Shown here one piece after another: positions 24,465-33,218 of a stretch of DNA of 33,306 bases. The stretch covers positions 1-33,306 of the forward strand of contig DASWID010000070.1 in assembly GCA_036397855.1 (NCBI GenBank), given 5' to 3'. The notes under the pieces are model-generated. The model was not told the origin of the DNA, did not search any database, and saw nothing but the letters and a program-made list of their open reading frames with translations. The translations under genes and the position numbers were made by a program. Numbering within the stretch: the stretch's first letter is position 1; every line of letters starts with the position of its first letter. The stretch comes from Thermodesulfobacteriota bacterium. GTDB taxonomy: Bacteria; Desulfobacterota_D; UBA1144; Nemesobacterales; CSP1-2.

Positions 24465-26049
24465 TTCTGGGCTCCTCTTCTAATAGTATGTTCAGAACCT
24501 CTTTTTCCTTTTCAACTGATTCCAATATCCCTTGATTTTCATATACTGATATAAGAGCTGTGTGTATTTTTGGATCGAACGGGTTTATAGATAATGCAAT
24601 TTTTAATTCCTGTTCCGCCTTTTTAAAATTCCCCTTCTTAAAGTAAATTCTCCCAAGATTTAAATGTGTGTCGACATAATCAGGGTATAATTCTATAATC
24701 GGTTTTAATAGTTGTTCTGCGTTATCGTATTGGCCTAAATCGGTTTTGGTTGAAGTAAGTCGGTTTAAAACTACCGGCGAGGTCTGGTCAAAATGGATTG
24801 CCTTTTCGTACTCATATGCTGCCGCTTTTAACCGCCCTCTTGTCCTGAGCATATCGCCCAATCTTGAATATTCTCTTGCTTTGATATCGTCGATATCGAT
24901 CAGGTCCTCGCTCCCGTCTCGAGAAGGTCCGCTTTCAGTAAATCTCAATTCCTTTACTTCGACGTCAGGAATTCTAACTGAAAGTTTCTTGAACTTAAGG
25001 TATTCTACCCAGGAATCATAGAAGCTATCGAATTCTTTGTCTGTAACCATTTTTATCGATAACTTATAATCATCCCTTTTTCTTAAGTTATCCAGTAAAC
25101 TAACTATTGCATTATTACCCCAAATATTCACGAGATATTCGATCATCGATCCCGATTGCGCAAAAGCAAGCTGTGCTTCATAGGCAGTGTCAAGCTTACC
25201 GAATGATGGATGCATTTTTTCTATTGATACTAGCTTATTATCTCTTAGCGCTATAGCCAGAAGCGATTCATAAAAAGGGGTGATAACATCGCTATCTTTT
25301 CCCCTCCATCTTTTTTCTTCAAACTTTGCAATACCTTCATGAATCCAAACAGGCGTTTTATTTTGACTCTTAATAAATACTAAGTAGTGAGTGTATTCGT
25401 GAGTAAGTGTATCGAACCATGAGAAACCTTTTGGTAGTAATCGGGGGGATAGAATCATGATTCGGTTGAACTTACATATCCCTACTACACCAGTAGTTTT
25501 TATATCATTTTCTGATAGGGTCGAAGCATCAGTAAAGCTTTTCAAGTCTGGGTATATTTCGACTACTATAGGCGCTTTTGGGTAGTAATCTAGGTCCAAA
25601 CCCACTTCATAATAAGCCTTCTCAAGCACAGTTTCGGCGTAACTCATAAGAATTTTATCTTTTGGATGTATGTATCTGATATTGAAGTGTTTTGTGTTAA
25701 TTTCCTTAAAGTTCAGCCCAAAATCTGAGACGTCGAGAATATAAACTAACGGCCTAAATTTTTCTTGAATGGCTTTTTCTGACATGTCAATCCTTTTTCC
25801 ATACTCGAGTGCTTGAGCATAGTTCCCCTTATAGTATTCGACCATAGATTTAAAATAGTAGGCTTGTGCTTTATCATCATCACTCAGCGACTGGTCTAAA
25901 ACTCTATCGGCGACATCTGAGGCCATCGAAATCTGCCATGAGTTTAGATATTCTTCCCCTTTTTTAATTAATTTCTCTGTACCAAACGGGTTGGCAGTAG
26001 CATTAAGAAACATAGCAAATAACGGTATTAGAAGATTAATTGTCATCAT
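24451..26049 (-). CDS. Exported HExxH metallopeptidase-like protein with TPR repeats
   Basis: 532 residues. N-terminal signal-like segment (INLLIPLFAMFLNATANPF), a first TPR-like helical region (about 30-95), then a peptidase MA-like domain (about 115-370) with zinc motif HEYTH at 217-221 and the downstream Glu in WIHEGIAKFEE (Glu238). A set of about three to four TPR motifs (about 395-515, for example YVDTHLNLGRIYFKKGNFKKAEQEL) ends the protein. It probably acts in the periplasm on an envelope substrate, unknown. It starts inside the stop of the DUF4175-like gene (ATGA, 4-nt overlap) and overlaps moxR by 14 nt. Confidence 0.8.
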   Translation of the reverse strand: MMTINLLIPLFAMFLNATANPFGTEKLIKKGEEYLNSWQISMASDVADRVLDQSLSDDDKAQAYYFKSMVEYYKGNYAQALEYGKRIDMSEKAIQEKFRPLVYILDVSDFGLNFKEINTKHFNIRYIHPKDKILMSYAETVLEKAYYEVGLDLDYYPKAPIVVEIYPDLKSFTDASTLSENDIKTTGVVGICKFNRIMILSPRLLPKGFSWFDTLTHEYTHYLVFIKSQNKTPVWIHEGIAKFEEKRWRGKDSDVITPFYESLLAIALRDNKLVSIEKMHPSFGKLDTAYEAQLAFAQSGSMIEYLVNIWGNNAIVSLLDNLRKRDDYKLSIKMVTDKEFDSFYDSWVEYLKFKKLSVRIPDVEVKELRFTESGPSRDGSEDLIDIDDIKAREYSRLGDMLRTRGRLKAAAYEYEKAIHFDQTSPVVLNRLTSTKTDLGQYDNAEQLLKPIIELYPDYVDTHLNLGRIYFKKGNFKKAEQELKIALSINPFDPKIHTALISVYENQGILESVEKEKEVLNILLEEEPRNESD

Positions 26050-29000
26050 TTGATGATCCTTTCATAATATCTCTTGTTGAGATCGCTGTAACCTTCGGGT
26101 GAACCTTCCTTTATTGCATCCAATATTTTGTCTTTGAATTCTTGTTGAGAATTTGATTCTTGCGGTTTTGGAATTTCGACATAGCTGGTATCAAAACCGA
26201 AAGAGTTTTCCCGAGTTTGATTTTTTCCTAGTACCAGTGGAACAGATTTCCCTGCTCCGTTAGAACTGAGCATAAAATCTTTAAGTAAACCTTCGGATTC
26301 TCTTCGAGCTTTGTTCAATGATTTTATTGCTTCTTCTTGGTTTGATATTGCCCTGGATAGTTCATTTTCTTTAAGATTTTTGAGCGAGCTGCTCATAAAA
26401 TCTCTAGCTTCATCTAACGAGTCACCAATTTCGGGTGGAAGCGAAGGTTCATTCTGAGAATTTCTGAGTTCATCCGAGAACCTAGTGGACTCTTCCCGGA
26501 TTTCGTTCTGCTTTTGAGCAAGATGTTGGGTATTGGATTCTTTCGTTTCATTTTTCAATAAATTTTCAAGGTCATTGTGGATTTCCTTTGCCAATAGTTC
26601 TGATTTATACATTTGTTTAGACAAATTTTCCATGTGACCATATCCAAGCTTGCCTAATTCGCTAATTCCATTTATCCGTTCCTCCACTTCTTTTGATAGC
26701 ATCAGGGCTTCGCTAAATTCAAAGGCTTCAACCCACTTTGATAACTCATCGGTCTGATCAAGAATCCTGTCAAATAATTGATGGTTCTGAAATATTCCAT
26801 CATCGGGTAAAACGAGTGAAGATTTAGATTTTATTCCCAACAGGTAATTTTGAAGCATTTTAATCTTTTCCCTTTCATTATCTACGAAGTCTCTTAGATT
26901 TCCATTTTTTGCAGAGTCAAGCAGCCTGTTTTTATAATCCTGAGTTTTTAGCTTTAGTGCTTCCTCTTCCTTCTCAATATTGTTAAGCCTCGATATATAT
27001 TCGTTCATTTTCATCATCTCTGTTGAGAGTGATGCAGTTCTGTAAGACTTTAAACCACTCTCAAGAGAAGCGATCATATCTTGCATACTATTTCTAAAGT
27101 CTTCCAACAATTTCAGGGCCTTGCCCATATCACCATTGAGGGCTTCATTCAATATATTGTTAAGCTTTTCTTCTAAATCTATAGATGTAAAGGCGTCACG
27201 ATTTAAAAATTCCCTTTGTAAATCCCCACTTAACTCGCTCAGTTTTTGAGCTAGATCTGATAGCTGATTTTTTAGGTATTCAATCTTTTTCTCAATCTCC
27301 CTTCTTGTTTTCTCATTATTATTTTGATTTAGTTTTTCTAATAGCTCTTTTAGATTGTCATATTCATCCTGCATTTTCGCCCCAATATTAAGGGACTGTC
27401 TCAATTTCTCTCCCTTCAGCATTGAATCTAAGAAAAGAATGTCATCCTCAAATTCGTTGATTTCCCTGGTTACTTGATTATCTAATCTTGAGAAGTAGTT
27501 CGGAGCGAGGGATGAAAGCAGTTGGACTCTATCGTAATAAAGATCGTCGATCCTTATTTTCATGTTCGATAATCCTATGAAATAAGTATAATCTGAATGC
27601 TCGTCGTTCTTCATTTTAACGAGTCCATGACCCAAAGAACTCAGGGCATTTTTAATCTTTGATGTTATTGTCTGTTGGGAATTTTGTGTGATCAGCATTT
27701 CATCCTTTACATTACTTCTAGCTTCTTCTTCGGAAGCCGCGTCTTCTAACTTTCCGTTTTTAAACAGCCGGTTGTCTGTAAGCCTTGAATTATCTATTTC
27801 ATCGGCGAGTATTTCCAATAGCTGTTCCTGCAACTTCTCCGCAATTAACATGACATCTTCGTGCGTTTTATTCGGATTACTTAATGTAACCTTAATTACA
27901 TTTGACTCACCTATCTTGGGACCTGAAACGGTATCATTATCGTATGCCTTAAGTTTTACATTAATCGTCTCATTGGGCTCAGCTTCAATTCCCTGTGGTT
28001 CCCAAAGAAATTCTCCCTCTTTTGATTTTGTTTCAGTTTTGAACTGTTCAATTGTTTTACTCCCAACACCCCCACTAGATTCCCATTCCAATATTATTTT
28101 GGAAATGCCGAAATCGTCGGTCGCTCTGTAGGAGATCGCTAGTTGTTCGTTGCTGCTAGCCAGGTTTGCTTCTGATAAAGGGTAATCAATCTTTACTTCG
28201 GGATTAAAATCCTCTATGGCATTGATAAGAAAATCCCTCGATCTGATATCATTACTTTGATCTTCAATATAATAGGTATCGTCTGAAACAATAACAAAAT
28301 TTGCCCTCACATTTTGCTTACTTGTGTCTATAGCGTAAGGGACACCTTTTTCGAGAATTAACTTTCCCCTATTTAGTGGTCTTAAAGGGGTTGCTTCAAA
28401 AGTTACATTTGTACCCTTGATAGCTTCTACCTTTCCGTCTGTTCCCAAAGCTACCTTCCTCGGCATCCGTGTGTATGCAGGATAATCATATGTAATCTCA
28501 ATATCTGCTAGTTCAAGAAGGTGCCTTTTGTCAAAAGAGAACATGCGTCTACTGAATAGAAAGTTTCTGTATTCTGAGGGAGTAAATAGAATCATGACGA
28601 GGAATATGATCAAGGAAATTGTGACCAGTTTCCAGTATCTACTCAATTTTTTATCCGTAAATAGTGGACTAAGGTCAGAGGTCTCCATTCTGAGGACAAC
28701 TCGATCTATGTGGGCTATTATAAGATCTTTCGAAACACCTGTTTCATTTTCTTTATCTCCTAAAATCGATTTTAGTAAACAGGCATTGATAAAGTCTTCT
28801 CCGAGTCCAGGGGATATCCTGTCTATTTCATGAGATAATTCAGCAATTTTATGTCTTGTTAAAAGGGCAGACAAAAAAAACTTATAGAAGCAAATTGTAA
28901 TTGCTATAATGGTGAGGATTTTTGTCAAAGAGAGAAAAATGTGATTTAAAGAAATAAACGAAAGGATCGAGGATAATGACAGGATTATAATCGTAGCTAT

Positions 29001-29102
29001 GAAAAATTCTACTATCCCTTTCAGGGCGCGAATTTTTTTTTGTTTCTCTTCTATGTGATCTGAGATTGTTTCAAAACGTCTTGATGAACTGTAATCTATC
29101 AC
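26046..29102 (-). CDS. DUF4175-like membrane coiled-coil protein
   Basis: 1018 residues. Two N-terminal membrane helices (about 29-77) and a third at about 155-172 (LVTISLIIFLVMILF) anchor it. A beta-rich extracytoplasmic part follows (about 190-400, with YDYPAYTRMPRK and YRATDDFGISKIILEWES), then a very long Gln/Lys/Glu-rich coiled coil (about 410-930), and a C-terminal stretch EGSPEGYSDLNKRYYERI. This architecture matches DUF4175-type proteins often coded with MoxR ATPases; function is not known to me. It is first in the operon and overlaps the next gene by 4 nt. It is divergent from queD. Confidence 0.75.
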   Translation of the reverse strand: MIDYSSSRRFETISDHIEEKQKKIRALKGIVEFFIATIIILSLSSILSFISLNHIFLSLTKILTIIAITICFYKFFLSALLTRHKIAELSHEIDRISPGLGEDFINACLLKSILGDKENETGVSKDLIIAHIDRVVLRMETSDLSPLFTDKKLSRYWKLVTISLIIFLVMILFTPSEYRNFLFSRRMFSFDKRHLLELADIEITYDYPAYTRMPRKVALGTDGKVEAIKGTNVTFEATPLRPLNRGKLILEKGVPYAIDTSKQNVRANFVIVSDDTYYIEDQSNDIRSRDFLINAIEDFNPEVKIDYPLSEANLASSNEQLAISYRATDDFGISKIILEWESSGGVGSKTIEQFKTETKSKEGEFLWEPQGIEAEPNETINVKLKAYDNDTVSGPKIGESNVIKVTLSNPNKTHEDVMLIAEKLQEQLLEILADEIDNSRLTDNRLFKNGKLEDAASEEEARSNVKDEMLITQNSQQTITSKIKNALSSLGHGLVKMKNDEHSDYTYFIGLSNMKIRIDDLYYDRVQLLSSLAPNYFSRLDNQVTREINEFEDDILFLDSMLKGEKLRQSLNIGAKMQDEYDNLKELLEKLNQNNNEKTRREIEKKIEYLKNQLSDLAQKLSELSGDLQREFLNRDAFTSIDLEEKLNNILNEALNGDMGKALKLLEDFRNSMQDMIASLESGLKSYRTASLSTEMMKMNEYISRLNNIEKEEEALKLKTQDYKNRLLDSAKNGNLRDFVDNEREKIKMLQNYLLGIKSKSSLVLPDDGIFQNHQLFDRILDQTDELSKWVEAFEFSEALMLSKEVEERINGISELGKLGYGHMENLSKQMYKSELLAKEIHNDLENLLKNETKESNTQHLAQKQNEIREESTRFSDELRNSQNEPSLPPEIGDSLDEARDFMSSSLKNLKENELSRAISNQEEAIKSLNKARRESEGLLKDFMLSSNGAGKSVPLVLGKNQTRENSFGFDTSYVEIPKPQESNSQQEFKDKILDAIKEGSPEGYSDLNKRYYERIIK

Positions 29103-29204
29103 AGGGAATAAATTCTACACTAGAGAAGGGTCTAAGAAAAATTGGCAAGAACTAATAATTCATGATAACATAATTTTCCTTAATAGCTTGTCTACGGATT
29201 GCCC

Positions 29205-29627
29205 ATGGGCCATAAAACACTTCTGACAAAAAGGGTCGACTTTGCTGCCTCACATCGTTATTGGAATCCTGAGTGGAGTGAAGAAAGGAATCAAGCAGTC
29301 TTTGGTAAATGTACGAGTAAATATGGTCATGGACACAATTATATCCTTGAGGTTACAATTGAGGGTGAGGTTGATCCCAAAACGGGTATGATAATTAACC
29401 TATATGACTTAAAACCAATGATAAATGATGTTCTTAAGGATTTTGACCATAAACATCTGAATGATGATAACATCTATTTTCGAGATAGAATTCCCACTAC
29501 AGAAAATATCGCACGAGTATTTTGGGAATTGATAGAAAAACAGCTTGGGAAAGAAACAAACTGTAGACTATATAGAATAAGACTCTACGAGACCCCTGAT
29601 CTGTTTGTGGATTATAGGGTTGTATGA
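29205..29627 (+). CDS. 6-pyruvoyl tetrahydropterin synthase / QueD family, paralogue 1
   Basis: 140 residues. Zinc ligands His17 (FAASHRYW), His42 and His44 (GHGHNYILEV), catalytic Cys36 (FGKCTSKY), the Asp/His pair in FDHKHLND and the Glu in LYETPD match the 6-PTPS/QueD fold. These convert 7,8-dihydroneopterin triphosphate to 6-pyruvoyl tetrahydropterin or 6-carboxytetrahydropterin. TTG at 29199 is also in frame; ATG 29205 is preferred, though neither has a clear ribosome site. The next gene begins one base after its stop. Which of the two reactions it catalyses cannot be told from the sequence alone. Confidence 0.87.
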   Translation: MGHKTLLTKRVDFAASHRYWNPEWSEERNQAVFGKCTSKYGHGHNYILEVTIEGEVDPKTGMIINLYDLKPMINDVLKDFDHKHLNDDNIYFRDRIPTTENIARVFWELIEKQLGKETNCRLYRIRLYETPDLFVDYRVV

Positions 29628-29628
29628 T

Positions 29629-30054
29629 ATGCCAAGGGAGATTTGTAGTATAACAAAAGTGTATCACTTCTCGGCAGGACATCGACTTTTTCTAAAAGAT
29701 GTGTCAGAGGAAGAAAATTTTCGAATTTTTGGCAAATGCACCAATCCTAAAGGGCATGGGCATGATTACTATTTAGAGGTAAGGGTTAGTGGACATATTG
29801 ATCCAGATACGGGAATGATAATAAGTATTAGTGAGCTGGATGACATAACGGGAGATGTCATCGATGAATTAGATCATAAAAGGCTTGATATTGAAGTTCC
29901 CTATTTTACAGATGTGCAAGCCTCTGGAGAGAACATTGTGAAGTACTTTTGGTTACAACTTAGACCAAGGATAAAAAAAGGGGAACTCAGTTATCTGAAA
30001 CTCTGGGAAACGCAAAATAACTATTTCGAGTATTTTGAGGAGGAACCTTCATAA
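29629..30054 (+). CDS. 6-pyruvoyl tetrahydropterin synthase / QueD family, paralogue 2
   Basis: 141 residues, a second member of the same family. Zinc ligands are His18 (HFSAGHRL), His43 and His45 ([10 protein letters not shown]); catalytic Cys37 (FGKCTNPK), ELDHKRLD and [10 protein letters not shown] follow. It is clearly related to the gene just upstream (same motif spacing) but well diverged, so it is an old duplication. An open frame extends upstream to TTG 29605, but ATG 29629, one base after the previous stop, is the natural start. folE follows after one base, so the three are one operon. Confidence 0.87.
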   Translation: MPREICSITKVYHFSAGHRLFLKDVSEEENFRIFGKCTNPKGHGHDYYLEVRVSGHIDPDTGMIISISELDDITGDVIDELDHKRLDIEVPYFTDVQASGENIVKYFWLQLRPRIKKGELSYLKLWETQNNYFEYFEEEPS

Positions 30055-30055
30055 A

Positions 30056-30607
30056 ATGAGTATAGCGACAGCCGTGCGGGAGATTCTTACAGAGATTGGA
30101 GAAGATCCTGACAGACAGGGGCTTAAAAATACACCTGATAGGGTTGCAAGGATGTATAAAGAGCTTACAACTGGTTATATGATCTCACCTCAACAAATGA
30201 TAAACGGTGCTATCTACGATATTAAGTATGATGAGATGGTAGTAGTCAAGGACATAGAGTTTTATAGCCTCTGCGAACATCATCTGCTCCCCTTTTTTGG
30301 TAAGTGCAGCGTCGCATATATTCCGGATGGGAAAGTAATAGGGCTTAGCAAGATACCGAGGATTATCGAGGTTTTTGCACGACGTCTTCAGATACAAGAG
30401 GCAATGACTGTTCAGATCGCGGATTTCTTAAATGATACTCTTAAACCCCAGGGTGTAGCTGTGGTTGCAGAAGCATATCATCTTTGTATGGCCATGAGGG
30501 GGGTTGAGAAATCTGAGGCTAGCATGTTAACCAGCTCTATGCGTGGGGTGTTTAAAAAGGATGAGAGGACAAGAATAGAATTTTTAAGCTTGATAGGTAA
30601 GCGTTGA
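30056..30607 (+). CDS. folE: GTP cyclohydrolase I
   Basis: 183 residues. It opens GTP to 7,8-dihydroneopterin triphosphate, the first step to folate, tetrahydrobiopterin and queuosine-type deazapurines. Zinc-binding [11 protein letters not shown] and the later Cys in [10 protein letters not shown] are present, as are [20 protein letters not shown] and the N-terminal [25 protein letters not shown] stands 10 nt before ATG 30056 and lies inside the end of the preceding gene; an in-frame TTG at 30035 overlaps that ribosome site and is rejected. Its product is the substrate of the two upstream 6-PTPS proteins. The stop overlaps an SDR remnant start (TGATG). Confidence 0.95.
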   Translation: MSIATAVREILTEIGEDPDRQGLKNTPDRVARMYKELTTGYMISPQQMINGAIYDIKYDEMVVVKDIEFYSLCEHHLLPFFGKCSVAYIPDGKVIGLSKIPRIIEVFARRLQIQEAMTVQIADFLNDTLKPQGVAVVAEAYHLCMAMRGVEKSEASMLTSSMRGVFKKDERTRIEFLSLIGKR

Positions 30608-30767
30608 TGTCAAAAGAAGTAGCAGTGATTACTGGAGCTGGAAGGGGTATAGGGAAAGAATGATGAAACCGGACGCTGTAGCGGATATGATTATTAACAT
30701 CTACAAGCAACCCAAGGATGTTCTCACTGAAGAAGTATTTATTATGCCTAGAAGGGGGGCTTTTTAG
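30607..30767 (+). pseudogene. SDR gene scar: N- and C-terminal ends with the middle deleted
   Basis: ATG 30607 overlaps the folE stop and encodes [18 protein letters not shown], the nucleotide-binding start of a short-chain dehydrogenase, then hits TGA at 30661. From 30663, two bases out of phase, the sequence reads MKPDAVADMIINIYKQP, then a strand ending EEVFIMPRRGAF and stop, which is how SDR proteins end. The central part of roughly 170-180 residues, with the catalytic Ser-Tyr-Lys, is gone. The junction lies at about 30658-30668. The intact gene would have been fourth in the pterin operon, a position fitting a pterin reductase of the FolM/sepiapterin reductase kind (inference). Confidence 0.75.
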
Positions 30768-30851
30768 TGGTTATTTTTGATGATAAGATTTATCGGTGAA
30801 ATTTATCAAAATCCTTAGCATACTATGCATGTTTGAGGGTAAAATACTAAG

Positions 30852-32174
30852 ATGCATCGGATAGTAGTCGTAGGGCTAGATTATAAGTCTGCTCCTGTAG
30901 AACTCAGAGAGCGTTTAGCCTTTTCACAATCTATGTTGGAATTGGGTCTCGAAGAGCTATATGCAAAAAGATATGTCCAGGAGTGTCTTATCTTATCTAC
31001 CTGCAACCGTGTTGAGGTGTATGCTGTTTCTGACAATATTGAGGAATGTGTTGAAAGTATAAGGGAGTTTCTTTCGGACTTTCACAGGTTATCATTAGAT
31101 TCGTTTGCTCACGTACTCAATATCTCCATAGGACACATGGCAATAAGGCATTTATTCAGTGTCGCTTCCAGCATAGACTCTATGGTTATTGGGGAGCCTC
31201 AAATACTTGGGCAGGTAAAACAGGCATACAAGTCAGCCGTTTTCAAGCAGACAGTCGGTTTAATCTTGAATCGACTGTTTCATACCGCTTTTTTCGTGGC
31301 TAAAAAGGTTAGGGCTCAGACCAAAATAGGCACGCAGGCGGTTTCGGTAAGTTATGTCGCTGTAGAGCTTGCAAAGAGGATATTTGATGATCTATCAAAA
31401 AGAAGGGTCATGCTGATTGGTGCTGGAGATATGGGGGAACTTGCTGCTCAACATCTGATTAACAGCGGTATAAGGGATTTAATTATAGCAAGTCGGCGGT
31501 ATGACAGCTCTGAAGCACTTGCGAGTAAACTTAATGGAAACCCGATAAGTATGGATGAGGTTTATTATTTTCTGAAGGAAACTGACATTGTGATAACCGC
31601 TACTGGGTCGTCTGAGTATATTATTAAACCTCACCATATGCGGGAAGCCCTCAAGCTGAGAAATAATGAGCCAATTTTTATGATTGATATTGCAGTTCCA
31701 CGCGATATAGATCCGAGGGTTGAAGAAATATCAAACATCTATCTTTACGATATCGATGATCTAAGAGGCGTGACGGATGAAAATATGGAGTCCAGGCGGG
31801 AAAATGCCAAATTGGCCGAAGAAATTGTACTTCAAACTGAAAGAAAGTTCCAAGGGTGGCTAAATGGTTTGAAGGTGGTGCCGACAATAGTTAAGCTGAG
31901 GAGTAAGCTCGAGATTATTAAGGAAGCGGAGTTAAGAAAGGCACTCGATAAGTTGGGAAGCGATGACGAAAAGGTTAAGAATATAATTGAAAGCATGGCT
32001 TCGGGAATCGTTGGAAAGATACTTCATGATCCGCTGACAAATTTGAAGAAGGAATCCTCTACGTCTTTAGGTGCCCTATATATGGATTCAATGCAAAAAT
32101 TGTTTGAGCTTGACAACGAATTTAAGGTCTTTGAAGAAGAGGAAGATGAAGCAGACGTTAAGGATTGGGAGTAG
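30852..32174 (+). CDS. hemA: Glutamyl-tRNA reductase
   Basis: 440 residues. It reduces glutamyl-tRNA to glutamate-1-semialdehyde with NADPH, the first committed step of C5-route heme synthesis. The N-terminal domain has the nucleophile Cys51 in ILSTCNRVEVYA and the SVASSIDSMVIGEPQILGQVK stretch; the NADPH domain has VMLIGAGDMGELAAQHL; a helical dimerisation domain ends the protein, with a very acidic tail (EEEEDEAD). GAGGG lies 12 nt before the ATG. hemC begins 29 nt before its stop, so the two are translationally coupled. Presence of hemA implies the C5 pathway. Confidence 0.96.
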   Translation: MHRIVVVGLDYKSAPVELRERLAFSQSMLELGLEELYAKRYVQECLILSTCNRVEVYAVSDNIEECVESIREFLSDFHRLSLDSFAHVLNISIGHMAIRHLFSVASSIDSMVIGEPQILGQVKQAYKSAVFKQTVGLILNRLFHTAFFVAKKVRAQTKIGTQAVSVSYVAVELAKRIFDDLSKRRVMLIGAGDMGELAAQHLINSGIRDLIIASRRYDSSEALASKLNGNPISMDEVYYFLKETDIVITATGSSEYIIKPHHMREALKLRNNEPIFMIDIAVPRDIDPRVEEISNIYLYDIDDLRGVTDENMESRRENAKLAEEIVLQTERKFQGWLNGLKVVPTIVKLRSKLEIIKEAELRKALDKLGSDDEKVKNIIESMASGIVGKILHDPLTNLKKESSTSLGALYMDSMQKLFELDNEFKVFEEEEDEADVKDWE

Positions 32175-33069
32175 GGGTAGCAAGCTTGCGCTCTGGCAAG
32201 CTGGTTTTATAGAGTCTCTCATAAGTAGTAAATTCCCCGAAATAAAAACTGAAAAACATATTATAAAGACGGCCGGAGACAAGGAGTTAGATTCACCCCT
32301 TTCGGTAATAGGGGGCAAAGGGGTATTTGTTAAGGAGATTGAAGAGTCACTCCTTAAACATGAAATAGATTTTGCGGTTCATAGCCTGAAGGATTTACCG
32401 ACTGTTCAACCACACGGGCTTAAAATTGGGGCAGTCTCAAGAAGGCACGATCCGAGAGATGCTGTCGTATCGAATGGGAGTTTAAAATTGACTCAACTTA
32501 AAAAAGGGTCAATAGTTGGAACTGGTAGTCTAAGGCGTCAAGCACAGATACTTCATCATTTCCCTGATCTACGAATAGCCTCAATCAGAGGGAATGTTGA
32601 TACTCGGATAAGGAAGTTAAGAAATGGCGGATTTGATGCTGTTGTTCTTGCAGTGGCAGGACTTGAGAGGCTGAATTTAGTTGAAGAACTTACAGAAATC
32701 TGTCCAATCGATTTTCTTATACCGGCCCCGGGACAGGGAATTTTAGCTGTCGAATGCAGAGAAAAAGATGATGACTTACATGAAATCCTTTCAGAAATCA
32801 ATCACCTCGATACAAGTATAGCTGCCTCCGCGGAAAGATCGTTTCTTCTGAGAATTGGCGGAGACTGCAATCTGCCTGCAGGGTGTTACGCTTCAATTAA
32901 AGAAGAAAGTCTCAGTATATTAGGTTTCCTTGCCTCTCCCGATGGTAGAGATATTGTAAGAAAGGAGATACAGGGTTCATTGAGAGATCATAAATCGCTG
33001 GGGAAAGAGCTTGCTGAAACAATTCTTTTGGATGGCGGGAATAAAATCATATCAAAGCTTGCTCCCTAA
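32146..33069 (+). CDS. hemC: Porphobilinogen deaminase (hydroxymethylbilane synthase)
   Basis: 307 residues. It joins four porphobilinogens into hydroxymethylbilane using a covalent dipyrromethane cofactor. Seen: LRIGSRGSKLALWQA start, FAVHSLKDLPT (catalytic Asp region), GTGSLRRQAQ and RIASIRGNVDTRIRKL (substrate-carboxylate arginines), FLIPAPGQGILAVE, and GGDCNLPAGCYA where Cys241 should carry the cofactor. A longer open frame starts at 32071, but ATG 32146, preceded by GAGGAAG, gives the family N-terminus. It overlaps hemA by 29 nt. No hemD follows; the downstream sequence is repeats to the window edge. Confidence 0.96.
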   Translation: MKQTLRIGSRGSKLALWQAGFIESLISSKFPEIKTEKHIIKTAGDKELDSPLSVIGGKGVFVKEIEESLLKHEIDFAVHSLKDLPTVQPHGLKIGAVSRRHDPRDAVVSNGSLKLTQLKKGSIVGTGSLRRQAQILHHFPDLRIASIRGNVDTRIRKLRNGGFDAVVLAVAGLERLNLVEELTEICPIDFLIPAPGQGILAVECREKDDDLHEILSEINHLDTSIAASAERSFLLRIGGDCNLPAGCYASIKEESLSILGFLASPDGRDIVRKEIQGSLRDHKSLGKELAETILLDGGNKIISKLAP

Positions 33070-33163
33070 TTTATGAAATCCCTCCTAATCCCCGGCTTGA
33101 GAAGTGTAAAGTATTATCAGGGGAAGACACAATTCGTCCGGACGGGGACATGGGTAACAATTC

Positions 33164-33191
33164 TCCTCCCCCCAATAAATTGGGGGGAGGA
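33164..33191. repeat. Strong G/C hairpin
   Basis: TCCTCCCCCCAA, loop TAAA, TTGGGGGGAGGA: a perfect 12-bp stem. The following ATTAAGGTGGGGGGG carries no T-tract, so it is REP-like rather than a standard terminator, though it may protect the 3' end of the hem transcript. Confidence 0.6.
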
Positions 33192-33218
33192 TTAAGGTGG
33201 GGGGGACGATTTTAGCCA

